From Siphonodentalium dalli (Eukaryota > Mollusca > Scaphopoda > Gadilida > Siphonodentaliidae): a stretch of DNA of 64,000 bases. Below are positions 63,106 to 64,000 of the stretch, piece by piece. Within the stretch, counting starts at the first letter, position 1; each line of letters begins with the position of its first letter. The stretch spans positions 220,183,982 through 220,247,981 of the forward strand of contig CP136063.1 of assembly GCA_032622095.1 (NCBI GenBank), in the 5' to 3' direction. The notes beneath the pieces were generated by a model. The model was not told the DNA's origin, did not search any database, and saw nothing but the letters and a program-made list of their open reading frames with translations. The position numbers were made by a program, and so were the translations under genes.

Positions 63106-63445
63106 CCCTTTCGTGACGCGAGCTGCACTTGCGCAACATTAAAGACACTGTGCCAATGCATTATCTTATATAATCATGTCGACCATAGGTCGCGTCGCAT
63201 ATATAAGAGAATGCATTGGCCTAACAATTTATCATTTTTTATAAATTTTTCTTAAATTCTTTTAAAAATTTTTATCATTATTTCTTACATTCTTTAACAA
63301 TTTGTTATTTAAAAAAAAAATTCTTACATTCTTTAACAATTATAAAAAAAATATTATAAAATTTGTTGGGCCAATTCATTCTCTTATATATGTGAGGCGA
63401 CCTATGGTCAACTCTCATATATAAAAGAATGCATTGGCACAGGGT
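63106..63445. mobile_element. A-family MITE, right end not found
   Basis: TTAA at 63102-63105, then CCCTTTCGTGACGCGAGC, a mixture of A3 end and A2-type spacer: two palindromes (about 63150-63223 and 63371-63438) separated by an AT-rich spacer with a repeated TTCTTACATTCTTTAACAA. The expected right arm with AAAGGG is missing. Confidence 0.65.
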
Positions 63446-63765
63446 GAATGTCAGTAAATAAGCTTCTTCTACCTGATAGAGCTATGATAGAACTGAGAAA
63501 TATTTGAAATAGAAAAAAGTTATCCTATTAATTAAAAAAAATTGTCTTGCAAGCATAGTTGACAGATTTCAGGGGAGAGAAATCATGCTATTTTCTTATT
63601 ACCAAACACGGAGTTGGCCTTCACAGCTTTATACAATAATTAAACCATCAAACCAGTAATGTCACATTCAACACAGGCTACACTGGCTGTTAAGTTCCCC
63701 AGATACCTATTTTCCAATTTATCAGAACCTCCTACAATCATTCAATATCATGTACTGCTACGGTA
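63446..63765. other. No gene or element recognised
   Basis: Single-copy DNA downstream of the candidate exon; no clear second exon found. Confidence 0.3.
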
Positions 63766-64000
63766 ACCCTTTGGATTCTCCCACTCAGTTATAAAAGTAT
63801 ATATTAAAATGGTATATTATTAACCTGGAGGGGTGTTCAGGTAATAAAAGCAGATGACAGACAGAAAATAGCAGAATGAGTCATATTCATTGGTGGGAAA
63901 TGTTCACATACATGTAGTAGGTTTCATGTTAAATTATGACTTGGCAAATAAACTATTCAATAGTAAGTTCAACACACATCTTTTGTTGAACTTATTAGGT
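63766..64000. mobile_element. B element running to the window edge
   Basis: CCCTTTGGATTCTCCCACTC at the left (TTAA changed to GTAA), then TAAAAGCAGATGACAGACAG, TTGGTGGGAAATGTTC and the centre TAAGTTCAACACACATC / TTTTGTTGAACTTATTAGG. The second half lies outside the window. Confidence 0.65.

Overview
The window is AT-rich eukaryotic DNA from what looks like a marine invertebrate. A bivalve or other mollusc is my best guess, because hairpin-headed repeats with runs of GTCC are familiar from molluscan genomes; this is an inference I could not test. There are no operons, ribosome-binding sites, rRNA, tRNA or CRISPR features. No long protein gene is visible. Nearly all of the long open frames fall inside palindromes or in tandem repeats whose period is a multiple of three.

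Two coding signals are worth attention. Near the right edge, 62760-62891 (+) looks like a 5' exon: a 3' splice site, two short upstream ORFs, an ATG in strong context, 21 codons, then a GTAAGT donor. At 32330-32773 (+) a 147-codon frame resembles the N-terminal zinc-finger module of transposon-derived proteins and lies inside an 881-bp inverted-repeat element.

The rest is a dense, layered set of non-autonomous DNA transposons and tandem repeats. Letter names are my own labels. A1, A2 and A3 are MITEs flanked by TTAA, with CCCTTT termini, that share a 65-75 bp palindrome. B is a TTAA/CCCTTT element of different sequence. C is a 200-230 bp foldback with TA target duplications and CAGT termini (Tc1/mariner-like). 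D is a twin-hairpin MITE with 8-bp duplications (hAT-like). E is a hairpin-headed GTCC-rich repeat. F and N are dispersed repeats of about 0.4-0.5 kb. G and Q are TTAA elements with their own termini. H and I are hAT-like elements with 8-bp duplications.

Layout: 1-9.4 kb holds B, N, D, E, G, A1, a nested A3/I pair and C. 9.5-12.8 kb holds A3, a 39-bp minisatellite, A1 and D. 13-29 kb is mainly D, C, F and G copies plus a 39-bp tandem array at 20 kb. 29-37 kb holds A2, A1, B with C inside, the zinc-finger element, D copies and a D element split by E. 37.8-43.5 kb holds local segmental duplications, including a four-copy array with about 550-bp units. 43.5-49.3 kb has a 19-bp array, A3, B and A2. 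49.3-51.4 kb is a 59-bp satellite. 51.9-58.7 kb has scattered C, D, E and A elements. 59.2-60.0 kb is a 36-bp minisatellite flanked by a duplication. 60.4-62.7 kb is a B array followed by a B/H/C nest and A3.

Many target duplications can be read directly, and tandem copies supply an empty site for one insertion. The window is therefore a good record of transposition order, and it is unusually rich in DNA that can fold into long hairpins.
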